Numbered from the stretch's first letter, positions 8,779 to 17,272 are shown. The stretch is 39,716 bases of DNA from Clostridium sp. (GCA_012523755.1 JAAYTO010000115.1:1-39716); one strand, 5' to 3'. Notes: generated from the sequence alone by a model not told the origin. A program made the numbers and translations.

Positions 8779-8816
8779 CACCCAGAGCTTTTATTAAAGG
8801 TGCTGGAGTGGTTTAT

Positions 8817-9083
8817 ATGGAATATTATTATGTTGGTTTAGTGTCGAGAACTTACGTGTTTTTCCTTGAACATAGAATGAAAAATGGGGGTGTGACAACC
8901 TGTGAGATTACTTTTATGCCCAGGGACATAATGACAGATTTATGCAATATGGGAGTACGGTTTAAGGAAAGGGAATTGACTCAAGCAATTAGGGTTTTGC
9001 GAAGTTTAGGATTATCCGGACTCAGATTGTTCAGGGAAATTAAAAGACCTGACAGGTGTTACTACCACGAGGTTCCATTATAG
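8817..9083 (+). CDS. Hypothetical 88-aa protein
   Basis: I do not recognise this protein. From ATG 8817 it reads MEYYYVGLVSRTYVFF and ends HEVPL. It is basic, has three cysteines and no membrane helix. The middle (MPRDIMTDLCNMGVRFKERELTQAIRVLR) could form helices like a small winged-helix fold, but that is only an impression. The longer ORF-track start at 8688 runs through a hairpin and the 51-bp repeat, so I reject it. A GGAG site precedes ATG 8817 at somewhat wide spacing. It converges on the RmlB-like gene across a bidirectional terminator. Confidence 0.6.
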   Translation: MEYYYVGLVSRTYVFFLEHRMKNGGVTTCEITFMPRDIMTDLCNMGVRFKERELTQAIRVLRSLGLSGLRLFREIKRPDRCYYHEVPL

Positions 9084-9116
9084 GCAATTACTTTTTTAGT
9101 CTTATTGTCAAAATAC

Positions 9117-9145
9117 AAACTCAAGGAGTTTATTCCTTGAGTTTT
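9117..9145. terminator. Bidirectional terminator between convergent genes
   Basis: Perfect 11-bp stem AAACTCAAGGA / TCCTTGAGTTT with a 6-base loop. T run on the plus strand and A run (T on the minus strand) on the other side. It sits between the 88-aa gene and the minus-strand dehydratase, and serves both. Confidence 0.88.
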
Positions 9146-9164
9146 CTAAATAAAATCAATTAGA

Positions 9165-10148
9165 TTATTCGTTTTCAATTGTTAATGATTTTTTTAACCA
9201 GTCTATTGTCTCCCTCAATCCGTCCTCAAGTTTGAATTTGCTGCTCCAGCTAAGATTATTTCTGAGCTTATAGCTATTAAGAGCACAACGGTTTTGTGTA
9301 AGCAGCTTGTTGTCAGAAAATTCAATTCTGTCCTCAGGCTTTCTAAGAAGTCTCAAAACCATTTTTGCCAGATCCCGGTTGGATATCTCTTCTCCGGAAC
9401 CGATATTATAAATTTCGCCTGTTCTGCCATAGAATAAAGCTCTAATTAGGGCTATACAATGATCAAGGACGTATATCCATTCCTTTATATCGGAAGAATT
9501 GTCGTGTAAGTCTATGGGGGTGTTGGAAAGGGCATTTTTTATACAGCTGGGGATAAAATTCTCAATTTTTTGATGAGGCCCATAGTTTGGACAGCACCGG
9601 GTAATTATTGCAGGAAAATCGTAGGCTTCTACAAAGGATTTTACCAGAAGGTCTGCACCTGCTTTCGAGGCAGAGTAAGGATTAAGCGGCAAAATAGGAG
9701 ATTCTTCCGAAAAGAAAATCTCTTTGTCCGTGGTGTAGCCATAAACCTCATCCGTTGATACATGAATAAAGCGGTTGCCTTCAAATTGATGTTTTCCCCA
9801 AAAGTAGAGGGCACTCTCAAGTAACGATTGAGTACCCAGCACATTTGTCTGTGTAATTGAAAGAGGATTTTTAATATTTTTTTCCACACCCGACTCCGAG
9901 GCAAAATGAATTATGTAATCCGGCCGGTGTCGTTTGATTACATAGTTGACAAGATCCTGGTTTACTATGCTGCCTTTTACAAAGTGGTATCTAGGAGATC
10001 TCTCTAGAACTTTGAGATTGTCAAGGCTTGACGCATTGCTTAGGTTATCCAAATTAACAATTATGAAATTTTTATTTCGCCGAAGGAAGAACCTGATAAA
10101 GTTACTTCCTATAAAGCCTGAACCGCCTGTTACAAGCATTACTCTCAT
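9165..10148 (-). CDS. RmlB-like NAD-dependent sugar-nucleotide dehydratase/epimerase
   Basis: Extended short-chain dehydrogenase of 327 residues. The NAD-binding GGSGFIGSNF is at 8-17. HFASESGVEKN (81-91) parallels the HFAAESHVDRS of dTDP-glucose 4,6-dehydratases. TDE at 132-134 and YSASK at 158-162 supply the catalytic Thr/Asp-Glu and Tyr/Lys, and NYGPHQ follows. It probably acts on an NDP-hexose for surface polysaccharide or spore glycan synthesis. The exact substrate is not readable, and no rmlA, rmlC or rmlD lies beside it, so the name rmlB is withheld. GGAAGTGA precedes the ATG. It is a single gene on the minus strand; an imperfect 22-bp tandem repeat lies upstream. Confidence 0.9.
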   Translation of the reverse strand: MRVMLVTGGSGFIGSNFIRFFLRRNKNFIIVNLDNLSNASSLDNLKVLERSPRYHFVKGSIVNQDLVNYVIKRHRPDYIIHFASESGVEKNIKNPLSITQTNVLGTQSLLESALYFWGKHQFEGNRFIHVSTDEVYGYTTDKEIFFSEESPILPLNPYSASKAGADLLVKSFVEAYDFPAIITRCCPNYGPHQKIENFIPSCIKNALSNTPIDLHDNSSDIKEWIYVLDHCIALIRALFYGRTGEIYNIGSGEEISNRDLAKMVLRLLRKPEDRIEFSDNKLLTQNRCALNSYKLRNNLSWSSKFKLEDGLRETIDWLKKSLTIENE

Positions 10149-10243
10149 AAAATCACTTCCATAATACTGATTAAATTTTGTAGGATCATATGAATTGTAC
10201 CTAATCCTTTACGCAAGGATTTGTGCAATCATAAATGAGGATA

Positions 10244-10287
10244 CATGATTATCCCTTATCAAAATCATGATTATCCTTTATCAAAAT
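10244..10287. repeat. 22-bp tandem repeat upstream of dehydratase
   Basis: Two back-to-back units CATGATTATCCCTTATCAAA(AT), 10244-10265 and 10266-10287, differing at one base. CATGAT/ATCATG arms also form an inverted repeat across the first unit. It lies about 100 bases upstream of the minus-strand gene start, in a roughly 300-bp non-coding gap. It could be a regulator-binding array. Confidence 0.8.
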
Positions 10288-10419
10288 ACTGCATAAATGT
10301 ATTACTGCAAAACATGTAAAGTAGAATAATAGCTTTCTCTTAACATAATATTCATAAACTAAATTTATGTTACTTTAAATTTGAATCAATTCTGCGAATT
10401 GAAGGGTGCCTTATTTTGC

Positions 10420-10442
10420 AAAAAAAAAGGGTATTATACCCC
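10420..10442 (-). terminator. Terminator of coiled-coil gene
   Basis: Read on the minus strand: GGGGTATAATACCC followed by a T9 tract, seven bases after the stop of the 10449-10901 gene. Confidence 0.85.
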
Positions 10443-10448
10443 TAAAGC

Positions 10449-10901
10449 CTAATACTTTTTATTTAGATTTCTGAGAAAGTCCGGTGTGATGTTCGAAAAC
10501 CCCGATCCCGGCATTATTGCTTTATTGTACATGTTTTCTTTTTTTGCTTGAGGCGTGTCGATGCTGTTGATTTCAAACACATTTTCTCCCTTTTTATCAT
10601 TGGAAAGCTCTGATGGAAAAAATGTTCTTCTCTCCGGGTAATCATTATCAATTTGTTGTTCTAATTGTTGTTCTAATGCATTTTGCTTGGTTTCGAGTTT
10701 TTCAACCTTTTCATTTAGGGTAGCAATTGATTCTTTAATTTTGCTAATGTTTTCCGAAATGCTTTTTAAAGAGTCAATTATCAAATCTTTTACATCTTTT
10801 TGCTCATCTTTACTTTCCTTGCGGTTGCTGTTTATATGTTCTGTCTGAGCCTTTGAGTTGCAATACCTGTTTATGTACATTCTTCGATTGTTTAATAGCA
10901 T
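10449..10901 (-). CDS. Hypothetical coiled-coil protein, 150 aa
   Basis: I do not recognise this protein. Residues about 30-90 are a clear heptad-type coiled coil (segments such as ISENISKIKESIATLNEKVEKLE and ALEQQLEQQ), preceded by a basic N-terminus and followed by a polar tail ending TPDFLRNLNKKY. No signal peptide or membrane helix. AAGGAGG precedes the ATG by about ten bases, and a terminator closes the gene, so it is a monocistronic unit. It may be a small structural or spore-associated protein; there is no direct evidence for that. A TATAAT-type -10 lies at about 10924-10929 on the minus strand, without a clear -35. Confidence 0.8.
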   Translation of the reverse strand: MLLNNRRMYINRYCNSKAQTEHINSNRKESKDEQKDVKDLIIDSLKSISENISKIKESIATLNEKVEKLETKQNALEQQLEQQIDNDYPERRTFFPSELSNDKKGENVFEINSIDTPQAKKENMYNKAIMPGSGFSNITPDFLRNLNKKY

Positions 10902-11238
10902 AGGGCAGATACCTCCTTATCTTATTATATTATCAATTAATAGAAAATGTGTAATTTGTTCTTATTTATTTTGCATATTTAGGAAATGCTAGTATTTCAA
11001 GCTGGTGTAGTGAATGAATATTAATATTTGGATAAAAATAAAAATGGAATAAAATCTAAAAGTAAAAACAGAAAATTACAAACTTGATTAAAATTAAAAT
11101 GAATTAAACTTGCGTTTATTACAAAAGCTTTATACGAAAGCTATATTTTTTATTAATCAAAAATTTTATTTTGTAATCATAACTATTATAAATAGTTTTG
11201 TAAAGTTTATGCAAGAAATCTAAGAAAGGATGAATTAG
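10902..11238. other. 337-bp divergent intergenic region
   Basis: Very AT-rich gap between divergent genes. It must hold promoters for both sides, but no convincing -35/-10 pair could be read for the plus strand. Two small hairpins are present on the plus strand: AGCTTT-AAAGCT (11126-11142) followed by a T run, and AACTAT-ATAGTT (about 11179-11196) followed by TTTTG. Both lie upstream of the nucleotidyltransferase gene and could attenuate it. No ORF is supported. Confidence 0.6.
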
Positions 11239-13701
11239 ATGAAAGCAGTTATCATGGCGGGAGGAGAAGGTACCAGACTAAGACCTCTTACATGCAACAG
11301 ACCAAAACCAATGGTGCCTATTGTAAACAAGCCTGTTATGGAACATATTATTGAATTGCTAAAAAAATACGAGCTTGCAGATGTTGCTGTGACACTGCAG
11401 TACTTACCAGATATGATAAAAGACTATTTTGGCGATGGTAAGGAGTTTGGTATAAACTTAAGATATTATGTTGAAGACAAACCAATGGGTACAGCAGGAA
11501 GCGTAAAAAATGCCGAAGAGTTTCTTGATGATACGTTTATAGTAATTAGCGGTGATGCCCTTACAGACATTGACCTAAAAAAGGCAATAGATTTTCATTT
11601 CAGCAAGGGTTCTATTGCGACACTTGTTTTGAAAAAAGTTGATATTCCCTTAGAATACGGAGTGGTTGTGACCGATGAAAATGGCAGAATTACAAGGTTT
11701 TTAGAGAAACCAAGCTGGGGAGAGGTTTTTAGTGATACTGTAAATACAGGAATTTATATATTATCTCCTGAGGTTTTGGGATATTTCAATAAAAATGAAA
11801 TGTTTGATTTTAGCAAGGATCTTTTTCCCATACTTCTGAGGGAAAACAAACCAATGTATGGATATATAACCGATGAGTACTGGTGTGATATAGGAGATTT
11901 GACAGCATACAGCCAAGCCCATAAAGATGTATTGGACAACAAGGTGAAAGTAACGATTACGGGAAACCAGGTAAGGGATGGACTATGGATTGGAGAGGGG
12001 GCGGTAATAGAGGACAATGTCACTATAGAGGAGCCCTGCGTGATTGGGGCAAACACAAGGATAAAAACGGGTTCAGTTATCGGAAGTTATTCTGTTTTGG
12101 GCGATAACAATATTATTGGTGAAAGAAGTGGTGTTAAAAGAAGCATATTGTGGAAAAACAATGTTCTCGATAGTAATGTTCAACTCAGAGGTACGGTCAT
12201 ATGCAGCAAAGTTAATATTAAAGAGAATGTCTCTACCTTTGAGAACTCTGTTATTGGAGATGATACGGTTATTAACCAAAATGTACTGGTAAAACCCGAC
12301 ATAAAAATATGGCCCAATAAAATGATAGAGAGTGGAACTGAGGTAAGCTCCAACCTTGTTTGGGGTTCCAAATTCATCCGCTCTATATTCGGGTTCAGAG
12401 GTCTGGCAGGAGAAATAAATGTGGATATAACCCCGGAATACGCATCAAAGCTTGGGGCAGCTTATGGTGCAACTTTCAAAGGTAAGGGGAAAATTGGCAT
12501 AAGCTCTGATGATTCAGCACCGGCTAAAATGTTAAAAATGTCCTTTATGTCCGGTTTGATGTCTGCAGGGCTAAAGGTTCTTGATTTCGGTATCTTGCAT
12601 TTACCTGTTTTCCGGTCGGCGGTAAGGTTTTATGGTGCAGACGGAGGTATCCATATCGGTACTTCAAGCAAGGACAGCACAAAGCTTAACGTAGACTTTA
12701 TAGACAAAAACGGGAGCAATATAGAAAGAAGTATTGAAAGAAAAATTGAAAATGCCTTCCAGAGGGAAGATTTTAGCAGGTGTGAAGGAGATGCCATTGA
12801 TGATATTGAAGCAATTCCCGATTACACTGGGTTTTATTTGAGGAATATATTAAACAATACAAAATCAAAGAATATGGAATACAGGATTCTTTTAAATTCT
12901 CCTTCAGAATACATTCTTGAAACGGTGGAAAGTCTTTTGACAAGCCTTGGGTGTACCGTTGAAAAAACAGTTCTTGATTTGCATAATGCTAAAGCCATGA
13001 GTAAGGGAAATGATTCGGGTGAAATGAACTACTTTATAAGCACCACAAGAATGGGGGATTTTGATCTGGGCGTTTCCATTGAAGACACTTCGGAGAAAAT
13101 GATGCTGGTAGACAACAACGGACGGGTTATTTCCGATGATATGTTTACTGCTCTTATTTCATTGATAATGTTTAAGACTGTGGAGGGCGGAACCGTAGTG
13201 GTGCCCATTTCTGCAAGTTCTGTTATTGAAAAAATAGCAGAGCAAAATAATGGTAGGGTAATAAGAACAAAGACATCCCCTCAGGATCTAATGAATAAAA
13301 TTTTGGGCAGTGAAGTACAAGATAACGTCTATGACCAGTTTGCACTGCATTTTGATGCAATTGCCGGATTGGTTAAAATATTGGATTTCATGAAATCCAA
13401 TAATCATAAGCTTTCGGATCTTGTTGATATGATACCTCAATTTTATGTGAGTGAAAAAGAGGTTGACTGCTCATGGAATGCAAAAGGGAAGGTAATACGG
13501 CAAATTATTCAGGAAAACGATAATGAAAGCATTCAGACCCTTGAGGGCGTAAAAATATTTAAAGACGGAGGCTGGGTACTGGTTTTGCCTGATGCAGAGC
13601 AACCGGTGTGTCGGATAAAAAGTGAAAGCCACTCTGCTGAGTTTGCAGAAGAGCTTACAAATTTTTATATAAACAGGGTTAAAGAGATTAGCCAAAAGTG
13701 A
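11239..13701 (+). CDS. Nucleotidyltransferase with hexapeptide and degenerate phosphomannomutase domains
   Basis: An 820-residue three-part protein. Residues 1-230 are a sugar-1-phosphate nucleotidyltransferase ([44 protein letters not shown]). Residues about 245-345 are left-handed beta-helix hexapeptide repeats. Residues about 385-815 resemble phosphomannomutase/phosphoglucomutase. In that last part the usual TASHNP catalytic loop reads GTSSKDS and the DGDxDR metal loop reads IEDTSEK, so mutase activity looks lost. The product is probably GDP-mannose or NDP-glucose for cell-surface glycans. Databases often label this architecture mannose-1-phosphate guanylyltransferase/phosphomannomutase. 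It is a single-gene unit with its own terminator. Sure of the architecture, unsure of the substrate. Confidence 0.93.
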   Translation: MKAVIMAGGEGTRLRPLTCNRPKPMVPIVNKPVMEHIIELLKKYELADVAVTLQYLPDMIKDYFGDGKEFGINLRYYVEDKPMGTAGSVKNAEEFLDDTFIVISGDALTDIDLKKAIDFHFSKGSIATLVLKKVDIPLEYGVVVTDENGRITRFLEKPSWGEVFSDTVNTGIYILSPEVLGYFNKNEMFDFSKDLFPILLRENKPMYGYITDEYWCDIGDLTAYSQAHKDVLDNKVKVTITGNQVRDGLWIGEGAVIEDNVTIEEPCVIGANTRIKTGSVIGSYSVLGDNNIIGERSGVKRSILWKNNVLDSNVQLRGTVICSKVNIKENVSTFENSVIGDDTVINQNVLVKPDIKIWPNKMIESGTEVSSNLVWGSKFIRSIFGFRGLAGEINVDITPEYASKLGAAYGATFKGKGKIGISSDDSAPAKMLKMSFMSGLMSAGLKVLDFGILHLPVFRSAVRFYGADGGIHIGTSSKDSTKLNVDFIDKNGSNIERSIERKIENAFQREDFSRCEGDAIDDIEAIPDYTGFYLRNILNNTKSKNMEYRILLNSPSEYILETVESLLTSLGCTVEKTVLDLHNAKAMSKGNDSGEMNYFISTTRMGDFDLGVSIEDTSEKMMLVDNNGRVISDDMFTALISLIMFKTVEGGTVVVPISASSVIEKIAEQNNGRVIRTKTSPQDLMNKILGSEVQDNVYDQFALHFDAIAGLVKILDFMKSNNHKLSDLVDMIPQFYVSEKEVDCSWNAKGKVIRQIIQENDNESIQTLEGVKIFKDGGWVLVLPDAEQPVCRIKSESHSAEFAEELTNFYINRVKEISQK

Positions 13702-13735
13702 TTTATTGGTTTGAACAGGATTAAGAAAAACAGAT

Positions 13736-13757
13736 GGGGCATGTTGCCCCTCATTTT
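13736..13757 (+). terminator. Terminator after nucleotidyltransferase gene
   Basis: GGGGCA-TGT-TGCCCC hairpin followed by TCATTTTT, 34 bases after the stop. The right arm extended (TTGCCCCTC) is also complementary to GAGGGGCAA at 13790-13798, giving a competing longer-range pairing. Confidence 0.8.
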
Positions 13758-13860
13758 TCCTCTTAATTATGAAATTATCCTGCTGCAAGGAGGGGCAATC
13801 CCCAAAAAAAATGGGCTCATAATCTCAAAATTGTATCTGACATGTGGCGGTCTTGCCAAG

Positions 13861-14178
13861 TCAATCCCCGAAAATAGGGTCATAATCCTCTTCTATGATG
13901 GGCTCAAAATAGAAATCAATGTACATGGGCTCTCCTTTCCCATCTTCATTGTCTGAAAAAGCAGCACGAAACTCAAATTCAGGCTCCTTTATCATGTCCC
14001 TTGCCTTTTTATCTAAAGGAATGGTTGAAATGCGGTAAATTCCATGCTCTTTAAGCTTATTAACTACCCATTCAAATTCAGCCATATCATCTACATCCAT
14101 GCAGGGTATTTTTCCATTTTTCATTTCTTTTATGACATCTTCAATTTCTCCAGTCTGATATCTGATTTGATAAAACAT
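13861..14178 (-). CDS. Hypothetical 105-aa acidic protein
   Basis: I do not recognise this protein. It begins MFYQIRYQTGEIEDVIKEM and ends DYDPIFGD. It is acidic, with no membrane helix or signal. Its single cysteine is at residue 26 in KIPCMDVDDM. The pattern of short strands and helices suggests a small alpha/beta domain. A GGAGG site lies nine bases before the ATG on the minus strand, supporting the start. It stands alone between the nucleotidyltransferase terminator and the DUF881 pair. No terminator with a clear T run was found after it. Confidence 0.78.
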   Translation of the reverse strand: MFYQIRYQTGEIEDVIKEMKNGKIPCMDVDDMAEFEWVVNKLKEHGIYRISTIPLDKKARDMIKEPEFEFRAAFSDNEDGKGEPMYIDFYFEPIIEEDYDPIFGD

Positions 14179-14288
14179 TAGAAAAAACCTCCAAATAAAT
14201 AGATTTCAGAATATTTTAAAATTCACTATATATTTTATACCACATAATAAAGATATAAAAGCAAAATAAAACATTTATATAAATGTAC

Positions 14289-14316
14289 TTGAAATAGTAT
14301 TTTTTTATTGTAGAAT
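14289..14316 (+). promoter_or_regulatory. Sigma-A-type promoter for DUF881 operon
   Basis: TTGAAA (14289-14294), a 16-base spacer and TAGAAT (14311-14316), each one base off consensus. The expected leader before the first gene is about 105 bases. The same -10 area also reads GTAGAATAA, a sigma-H-like -10, but no sigma-H -35 is at the right distance. Confidence 0.5.
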
Positions 14317-14374
14317 AAAAATACAAGGTTTTTTTATTATTGGAAATTTAATAAATGTACAGTTTTTCGAAAAG

Positions 14375-14406
14375 GAATAGTTTGAATCTGCGAATAGTTT
14401 GAATCT
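14375..14406 (+). repeat. 15-bp direct repeat upstream of DUF881 pair
   Basis: GAATAGTTTGAATCT occurs at 14375-14389 and again at 14392-14406, perfectly, separated by GC. It lies in the 5' leader just before the ribosome site. Confidence 0.85.
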
Positions 14407-14430
14407 ATTACGAATAAAGGAAGCTTGATT

Positions 14431-15141
14431 ATGAAGAGAAAAGATATAAGATTCATACTGATGATTTTGTTTATGCTTTTTGGTATCATTATATCGATTC
14501 AGTTCAGGAGCGTTTTGGATGCTAACAAAGATAAACCCTCAATTGTTTATCAGATTGAGAGCCTCAGGGATCAGCTAAATACTGAGAAAATCATCGGAAG
14601 TGAGCTTAGAGAACAGATTGATGAATATATAAAAAAAGAAGAAGAATATATCAAAAGCATTATGAACCTTAGCAATGACGGGCTTATAGAGGAGTGGAAA
14701 AATGCAAGGTTCATTGCAGGTCTTTCAGATGTCAAGGGAAACGGAGTGGTTATAAAAATTAATGATGCAGCTAATTTTGAAGAGGGCTCTATAGATAATT
14801 ATGTTGTTCATGACCGTGATCTGGTTATGGTGCTGAATGAATTAAAGAAAGCAGGGGCACAGGCTATTTCAATCAACAATGAAAGGATACTTTCTACTAC
14901 CGAGATAATATGTGCAGGGCCTACCGTAAGAATAAACAAGAACAGGTACGCTGTTCCTTTTGAAATAAAGGCGATAGGTAATCCTAAAAAACTATACGAG
15001 GCGATTGTCAACAGTCCAATTGCCATGGGATTTAAGGATTATGGGAAGGTATTTGAGGTAAGGGAAGCTAAGAATATTGTTATACCAAAGTTCGGTGGAG
15101 ATATAAATAATTTAGTCAAAGGTCTGGAGGTAGTTGAATAA
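14431..15141 (+). CDS. DUF881 family protein (first of pair)
   Basis: A 236-residue membrane-anchored protein: basic start MKRKDIR, one transmembrane helix (FILMILFMLFGIIISIQF), a coiled coil (IESLRDQLNTEKIIGSELREQ), then the globular DUF881 domain (AGLSDVKGNGVVIKINDA, GAQAISINNERI). It resembles B. subtilis YlxW/YlxX, which lie near division genes; function is unknown. The ORF track starts at TTG 14425, but AAAGGA at 14416 favours ATG 14431. The stop overlaps the next start by one base (TAATG). In many Clostridia the pair sits beside a small basic membrane protein gene, which is absent here. Confidence 0.92.
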   Translation: MKRKDIRFILMILFMLFGIIISIQFRSVLDANKDKPSIVYQIESLRDQLNTEKIIGSELREQIDEYIKKEEEYIKSIMNLSNDGLIEEWKNARFIAGLSDVKGNGVVIKINDAANFEEGSIDNYVVHDRDLVMVLNELKKAGAQAISINNERILSTTEIICAGPTVRINKNRYAVPFEIKAIGNPKKLYEAIVNSPIAMGFKDYGKVFEVREAKNIVIPKFGGDINNLVKGLEVVE

Positions 15142-15851
15142 TGAGTATTTCAAGAAATCTATCCATTACTTTAATATGTTTGATATTGGGGATTATGCTG
15201 TCATGGCAATATAAAAGCATTCATAACAACAAAAAGGTGGCTTCGAATCAAACAGGAACGTTGTATACATTGCAAGAGGAACTTTTGTCAGAAAAAACCA
15301 AAAATGAGAATCTGAGAGCCAGAAATCAAGAGCTGGAACAGCAAGTATCGAAGTATATCAATGCGGAAGGAAACAATAAAAAAATTGAGGAGAGCTTAAG
15401 GGAGGAAATTCTAAGGTGCAGGACTCTTGCGGGTCTGAACGATGTTGTGGGACCGGGAGTGGAGGTAATTATTGATGATGGAGAATACAATAGTGTAACC
15501 GACAATTATTTGTTGGTTCTCATAAATGAAATCAGAGCGTCAGAAGCTCAAGCTATATCGATGAACGGAGAACGCATTGTGGCCATGTCTGAGATTAAGA
15601 TGACAAATGATAAAATTTCACCCCGTATTATTGTAGTAAATGGAAGACAAATGCAGGCACCCTTTGTTATAAAGGCAATAGCTGACCCTGATAAGCTTAA
15701 TAACTCATTAAACATGCTTGAAGGAATTGTGGACAGGTTTAGAGATTTTTATGGACTCGAGATAACTATTAAAAAAATGGATAAAATTGAAATTCCAAAG
15801 GTTAATGACGATGGTTCAGTTTTAAAATACAATCTTCTTGATCCTGTATAA
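15141..15851 (+). CDS. DUF881 family protein (second of pair)
   Basis: A 236-residue paralogue of the preceding gene with the same plan: N-terminal membrane helix (LSITLICLILGIMLSW), coiled coil (ELLSEKTKNENLRARNQELEQQ) and DUF881 domain (AGLNDVVGPGVEVIIDDG, EAQAISMNGERIV). The equal length and coupled start point to a tandem duplication and perhaps a heterodimer. Its location, extracytoplasmic with one anchor, is inferred from topology. A long imperfect hairpin follows the stop before pdaA. Confidence 0.92.
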   Translation: MSISRNLSITLICLILGIMLSWQYKSIHNNKKVASNQTGTLYTLQEELLSEKTKNENLRARNQELEQQVSKYINAEGNNKKIEESLREEILRCRTLAGLNDVVGPGVEVIIDDGEYNSVTDNYLLVLINEIRASEAQAISMNGERIVAMSEIKMTNDKISPRIIVVNGRQMQAPFVIKAIADPDKLNNSLNMLEGIVDRFRDFYGLEITIKKMDKIEIPKVNDDGSVLKYNLLDPV

Positions 15852-15911
15852 AATATGGCTTTTGTTGAAGCAGTGGTTATTTTTTTAGATAGTTTAATAT
15901 ATAAATATAAT

Positions 15912-15975
15912 AGGCCTTAAATTTGTACTAATGATTTAAATTAAAGTACATAATTTAAGGCCTCAACTGTTTTTA
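15912..15975 (+). terminator. Long hairpin between DUF881 genes and pdaA
   Basis: AGGCCTTAAATTTGTACT (15912-15929) pairs with AGTACATAATTTAAGGCCT (15945-15963), leaving a small bulge, and a T5 run follows six bases later. The pdaA ribosome site TAGGGGG starts straight after. It may terminate the DUF881 transcript, or act as a 5' structure controlling pdaA. Confidence 0.65.
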
Positions 15976-15990
15976 TAGGGGGCTTGTCCA

Positions 15991-16941
15991 ATGAAGAAAA
16001 GAATAATTGTTCTTGCAATTGTATCAGGCTTATTATTGACAATAGGCTTTTTAGGAAGAGGAAAAAAGGATAGCTTGAGTTTGCCTGATATGGGTGGGGT
16101 ATACTCGGTAAGTCTTGATAATCTGGATTTTAGTACAGAAATTACAGGTATGCTCAACGATGGGGTAATAAATGAGATACCCTATGAGGAATATGAGGAT
16201 GTCTTTGCACAGGTACAGCCGGTGAACGGATACAACAATAAGGTACTGAGGTGGGGAATTGCCAGAAGGGGATTTGGCAAAACTCCCGATGCCGATCCCG
16301 GTGCACCGGAGCTTTTAGCGAAGTATGGGGGAGTTTACCTGGGTGACACTTCAAAAAACATAATATACCTTACCTTTGACGAAGGTTATGAGAACGGCTA
16401 TACATCAAAAATCCTTGATGTATTAAGAGATAATAACGTTAAGGCAATATTTTTTATAACGGGACCTTATCTTAAGGAGCATCAGGATTTGGTAAGAAGA
16501 ATGGTGGAAGACGGGCATGTGGTTGGCAACCATACAATTCATCACCCCAGCCTTCCCAGTGTAGGAGACCGGGAGCTTGAGGAGGAAATTCTTGGCCTGG
16601 ACAGGGCATTTTATGAAAAATTCGGTACAAATATGAAATTTTTGAGACCCCCAAAGGGCGAGTATAGCGAAAGAACCTTGGCAATTACTCAAAAACTCGG
16701 TTATACCAACTTGTTTTGGAGCTTTGCCTATGATGATTGGCATAGGGACAAAGTAAGAGGACCGGAATACGCCTATAAAAAGGTAATGGATAACCTTCAC
16801 AATGGTGCTGTACTTCTTCTTCATGCTGTTTCAAAGGATAACGCCGATGCTCTTGACATGATAATTAAAGGAGCAAGGGAAAAGGGGTTTGAGTTTGGGG
16901 ATCCTAATGACTTACAGCATTCTAATCAACAAAAAAGTTAG
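15991..16941 (+). CDS. pdaA: Delta-lactam-biosynthetic peptidoglycan deacetylase PdaA
   Basis: A 316-residue polysaccharide deacetylase that removes acetyl groups from N-acetylmuramic acid during muramic-delta-lactam formation in the spore cortex. It has an N-terminal signal or anchor helix (IIVLAIVSGLLLTIGF). The segment WGIARRG...KYGGVYLGDTSKNIIYLTFD is typical of PdaA rather than generic NodB proteins. Active-site motifs: TFDEGYENG at 128-136, NHTIHHPS at 180-187, RPPKGEYSERTL and LLHAVSKDN. The second Asp of the usual TFDDG is Glu here. TAGGGGG precedes the ATG. The yqfC start follows 13 bases after the stop, so it may be co-transcribed with the sporulation cluster. Confidence 0.93.
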   Translation: MKKRIIVLAIVSGLLLTIGFLGRGKKDSLSLPDMGGVYSVSLDNLDFSTEITGMLNDGVINEIPYEEYEDVFAQVQPVNGYNNKVLRWGIARRGFGKTPDADPGAPELLAKYGGVYLGDTSKNIIYLTFDEGYENGYTSKILDVLRDNNVKAIFFITGPYLKEHQDLVRRMVEDGHVVGNHTIHHPSLPSVGDRELEEEILGLDRAFYEKFGTNMKFLRPPKGEYSERTLAITQKLGYTNLFWSFAYDDWHRDKVRGPEYAYKKVMDNLHNGAVLLLHAVSKDNADALDMIIKGAREKGFEFGDPNDLQHSNQQKS

Positions 16942-16954
16942 AAGGAGAAAGTCT

Positions 16955-17272
16955 ATGCAGAAAAAGAGAAGGAGTTATACAAAAAAGGGCAAAGGGGAAG
17001 AAAATAAAAGAAAATTAAAGGAAAAAGTTGTGGAGATATTGGAACTTCCCAAAGAGGTGGTGATGGATCTACCTAAGATAACAATGTTCGGAAACAGAAA
17101 CCTTCTAGTGGAAAACTTCAAGGGAATTATTGAGTATGATGATAACATAATAAGGATAAATACCGGAAGAGGAATCATAAAGGTTAGCGGCGAGAAACTG
17201 GTGATTAAAGAAATTACATTGGAGGACCTTATGATAGATGGAGATATTGTTTCATTGGAATTTTTAAAGTAG
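16955..17272 (+). CDS. yqfC: Sporulation protein YqfC
   Basis: A 105-residue protein from ATG 16955 (GAAGGAG site). The ORF track's 127 aa starts inside pdaA and is less likely. Basic N-terminus, then the conserved ILELPKEVVMDLPKITMFGNR and a beta-rich YabP/YqfC-type domain. In B. subtilis yqfC is expressed in the mother cell under sigma-E and belongs with yqfD. Function is unknown; it probably acts at the spore membrane or coat interface. yqfD follows after 15 bases. Confidence 0.93.
   Translation: MQKKRRSYTKKGKGEENKRKLKEKVVEILELPKEVVMDLPKITMFGNRNLLVENFKGIIEYDDNIIRINTGRGIIKVSGEKLVIKEITLEDLMIDGDIVSLEFLK

Noticed and set aside
8688-8816. N-terminal 43 residues of the 131-aa ORF at 8688
   Set aside because: They translate a hairpin and the 51-bp intergenic repeat; ATG 8817 is a more likely start.
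10244-10287. Minimal CRISPR array
   Set aside because: Two direct units with no spacer, and no cas genes in the window.
13711-13956. Plus-strand 81-aa ORF
   Set aside because: It runs through a terminator and overlaps the 3' end of a better minus-strand gene; its composition is not protein-like.
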